Source of the DNA: Thermoplasmata archaeon
GTDB taxonomy: Archaea > Thermoplasmatota > Thermoplasmata > GCA-020350865
Length of the DNA stretch: 9,080 nt
Direction of reading: 5' to 3'
Assembly (NCBI GenBank): GCA_020351895.1
Contig: CP070672.1
Location: forward strand, 2,368,342-2,377,421
The position numbers were made by a program, and so were the translations under genes. Shown in pieces: positions 8,101 through 9,080 of the stretch. The notes beneath the pieces were generated by a model. It had not been told where the DNA came from, ran no database searches, and saw nothing but the letters and a program-made list of their open reading frames with translations. The first letter of the stretch is position 1; each line of letters starts with the position of its first letter.

Positions 8101-9080
8101 CTATCCACGGACAATTCAGGTAATATTGCCTTCTACAACTGGGATTTCGGGGATGGTAACTTTTCGAATGGTACTGATCCACAACCTTCCCATATCTATT
8201 ATCAGCCAAACATATATCAAGTGACCCTGAATGTTTCAGATGCAGCAGGTAATTGGAACATAGACACAGTTTGGATAACTGTAATAGACATCACCTCCCC
8301 AATTGCGGATGCCGGAATGGACAACTCCACTGATGAAGGCACTCAGATATCCTTTGATGGCTCGGCCTCCTACGATAACGTAGGTGTCGTTGGTTATGCA
8401 TGGGATATGGATATCAGCGATGGATTGGATTGGGCAACACCAGATCACACGGGCCCTAATCCACTCCATGTCTACATGATTCCAGGTACTTATATCGTCA
8501 CACTGAATGTAACCGATTCCGAAGGTAATTGGGCCCTCGACACCCTCACGATAATTGTCAATGATATAACACCACCAATTGCCGATGCAGGGCTTGATGA
8601 TTTAGTAAACGAGGATTCTCCCTATACGTTTGATGGCTCGGGTTCAAGCGATAACGTGGGTATAATAACATATGCCTGGGATATTGATGACAGCGATGGT
8701 GTCGATTGGGGCAGTCCAGACAAAACAGGGGTTGGTCCCTCTCATACCTATTCAGATCCAGGTGAATACATCGTTACATTGAACGTCACAGATGCAGCAG
8801 GTTATTGGTCAACTGATACCGTGATAATAACAGTCAAAGACATCACTCCCCCAATTGCCAATGCAGGGCCAGATGACACCGTGAACAACAACACAGCCTA
8901 CAATTTCAATGGCACGGCATCCTCGGATAATTCTGGATCCATTGCTTATTATAACTGGAGCTTTGGAGACGGAAATTATGACAACGGCACAGACCCAGAA
9001 CCTATTCACACGTACACCCAACCAGGTACATATATCGTAACCCTGATTGTAACAGATTATGCTGGTAACAGCGATACAGA
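5137..9080 (+). CDS. Giant secreted protein: beta-helix plus PKD repeats (3' end outside window)
   Basis: Open for at least 1314 codons and cut by the right edge. A signal peptide is evident: MGMDMKK, a hydrophobic stretch to about residue 28, then TPKAKA with likely cleavage after A34. Residues about 60-480 are Asn/Asp-rich with repeated short N-x-I/V patterns (such as NNTIDAIDDRGIYADG), the signature of a right-handed parallel beta-helix of the NosD/PbH1 kind. Residues about 483-582 resemble a carboxypeptidase-regulatory-like or Cna-B-like beta-sandwich (SGVDNADVWIN, then VGNDGWIRWIEVTEF). Residues about 583-694 form an Ig/cadherin-like domain. From residue 695 there are seven tandem PKD domains, the last incomplete. 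About three dozen N-x-S/T sequons suggest a heavily glycosylated surface protein. Starts at 5137, 5143 and 5149 are all in frame, without a Shine-Dalgarno match. Such proteins usually act in adhesion or polymer binding; the beta-helix could also be enzymatic, but no catalytic residues can be assigned. A C-terminal anchor would lie beyond the window. Confidence 0.93.
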   Translation, partial: MGMDMKKSTSAVLCLLLMMSIFIGAVNFTPKAKAEQNAPYDDWDGIPGNDIWGTDGDWQVESGDTISHSDKTIFVTGNLVVEGSLTLTNVTLKMDTATYDGEYNITVEDGGSLIIKDTDDDFNTAPDASVIESNNTFRYGLQAYSGSQFELKNSELYDCGWSTSPFVDGLGLFINANWTNVTGNYITDSYFGAVIWDCNNVTFANNTIDAIDDRGIYADGAEYCDLQYNTVTNIPNYAFYIFASIYFNISYNGVIDNPNTYGISLVAGGGHEVYQNTIDNNEIGVFIHGEISNNILLCNITDNDISNNDRGIHVQGLDDVSATSFIVINNNNIHSNFDYGIICYGDNGPFAVNNVYIFDNVIYNNGGGVGDGIRLAAGSFFSDITLVYLRDNEVRDNTASGYYLDGVSWIYIRDEYIARNEFNIEVRSSDNVYVTNSTLEKSASPGDLDIRLEDPFGNPPSVYFLNTTFDKTAATVLDAGSYLNVKWYLHVRVVQWGSGVDNADVWINNTYGTPEPSSGQPLSTGVGNDGWIRWIEVTEFNKTSSAQTPFTPHDIEAANGTARGYANPDMDISKEVIIFLNIPPSADNLFSTSTSLFRGQEMNLTANGSDTEDNEDELTPHFEYMDPNLISWNTTYLGSPVYIGSPPSGFWQTSFTPDAAAPLGFYKFRVRFNDTDGFYSPWLDPGFPVSVQNSPPQANAGSDDSASAGTPYTFNASASWDYEEIVSYEWDINDSDGVSFTPPDLTGISPSYNYTMPGIYIVTLRITDGDGATSTDTVQITVLDNDPPHADAGSDDSVMKNTIYIFDALGSWDNVGIVWFNWSFDDGSYDNGTNVTPQHIFILAGIYTVTLNCTDAQGNWAEDTVTITVTNSLPPVANAGSDNSTDEGSPITFNGSLSTDDFGIVSYLWDMDESDGLDWISPDRTGIEVTWTYNTPGLYVVTLRVLDADGGWDMDTLEVTVFDITDPMANAGLDDTTDEDTSYQFDGSLSTDNSGNIAFYNWDFGDGNFSNGTDPQPSHIYYQPNIYQVTLNVSDAAGNWNIDTVWITVIDITSPIADAGMDNSTDEGTQISFDGSASYDNVGVVGYAWDMDISDGLDWATPDHTGPNPLHVYMIPGTYIVTLNVTDSEGNWALDTLTIIVNDITPPIADAGLDDLVNEDSPYTFDGSGSSDNVGIITYAWDIDDSDGVDWGSPDKTGVGPSHTYSDPGEYIVTLNVTDAAGYWSTDTVIITVKDITPPIANAGPDDTVNNNTAYNFNGTASSDNSGSIAYYNWSFGDGNYDNGTDPEPIHTYTQPGTYIVTLIVTDYAGNSDT
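7219..9080 (+). repeat. Seven tandem PKD-domain repeats of two alternating subtypes
   Basis: Unit starts are 7219, 7495, 7756, 8035, 8299, 8575 and 8851, the last cut by the window edge. Each unit opens with a form of PPIADAG-D, has a central aromatic-W motif, and ends with PGxYxVTLxVTD, a W or its equivalent, and DTxxITV. Units 1, 3, 5 and 6 (92-93 residues, type A) carry W-D-x-[DN]-x-S-D-G followed by a PDxTG stretch. Units 2, 4 and 7 (87-88 residues where complete, type B) carry NW-[SD]-F-[GD]-DG-x-[YF]-x-NGT, close to the classical PKD WDFGDG motif. The protein pattern is clear, but the DNA of the units has diverged well beyond recent exact duplication. Confidence 0.9.

Noticed and set aside
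7219..9080. CRISPR array or recent DNA tandem repeat
   Set aside because: The periodicity is at protein level (PKD domains of 87-93 residues). The units share little exact DNA and are fully coding.

Overview
This window looks like chromosomal DNA from an archaeon, most likely a euryarchaeon of the Thermoplasmata type. The evidence is an archaeal/eukaryotic-type class I release factor (aRF1), an archaeal-style arginyl-tRNA synthetase, a separate small ATP-grasp subunit of ADP-forming acetyl-CoA synthetase, archaeal TATA-like boxes, and a large secreted Asn/Asp-rich protein with PKD repeats. The lineage is inferred from protein style only, because no rRNA or other decisive marker is present.

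Layout. Positions 72-3135 (+) hold two translation genes in tandem, prf1 (aRF1) and argS, 43 bp apart. Converging on argS, with only 13 bp between the stop codons, is a minus-strand group read from about 4905 down to 3149. It contains a pilin-like single-pass protein with a perfect DxDxDGxxD loop, a second pilin-like protein overlapping it by ATGA, and, 54 bp further on, acdB, the beta subunit of ADP-forming acetyl-CoA synthetase. A divergent intergenic region of about 230-245 bp (4891-5136) holds TATA-like elements for both directions and two short palindromes. From 5137 (+) to the right edge runs one very large open gene, cut off by the window. It encodes a signal peptide, a right-handed beta-helix, a beta-sandwich-like linker domain, an Ig-like domain and at least seven PKD repeats.

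How the genes relate. prf1 and argS are housekeeping genes. The pilin-like pair and the giant secreted protein are divergent neighbours and all look extracytoplasmic, so they may form one cell-surface module for adhesion, surface architecture or polymer binding; this is inference. acdB would act in the cytoplasm, making ATP from acetyl-CoA or other acyl-CoAs, and needs an alpha subunit that is not in this window.

All five stop codons visible in the window are TGA, and prf1 has a second in-frame TGA directly after its stop. There is no stretch over 300 bases without a gene. I saw no tRNA, rRNA, CRISPR array or insertion sequence.
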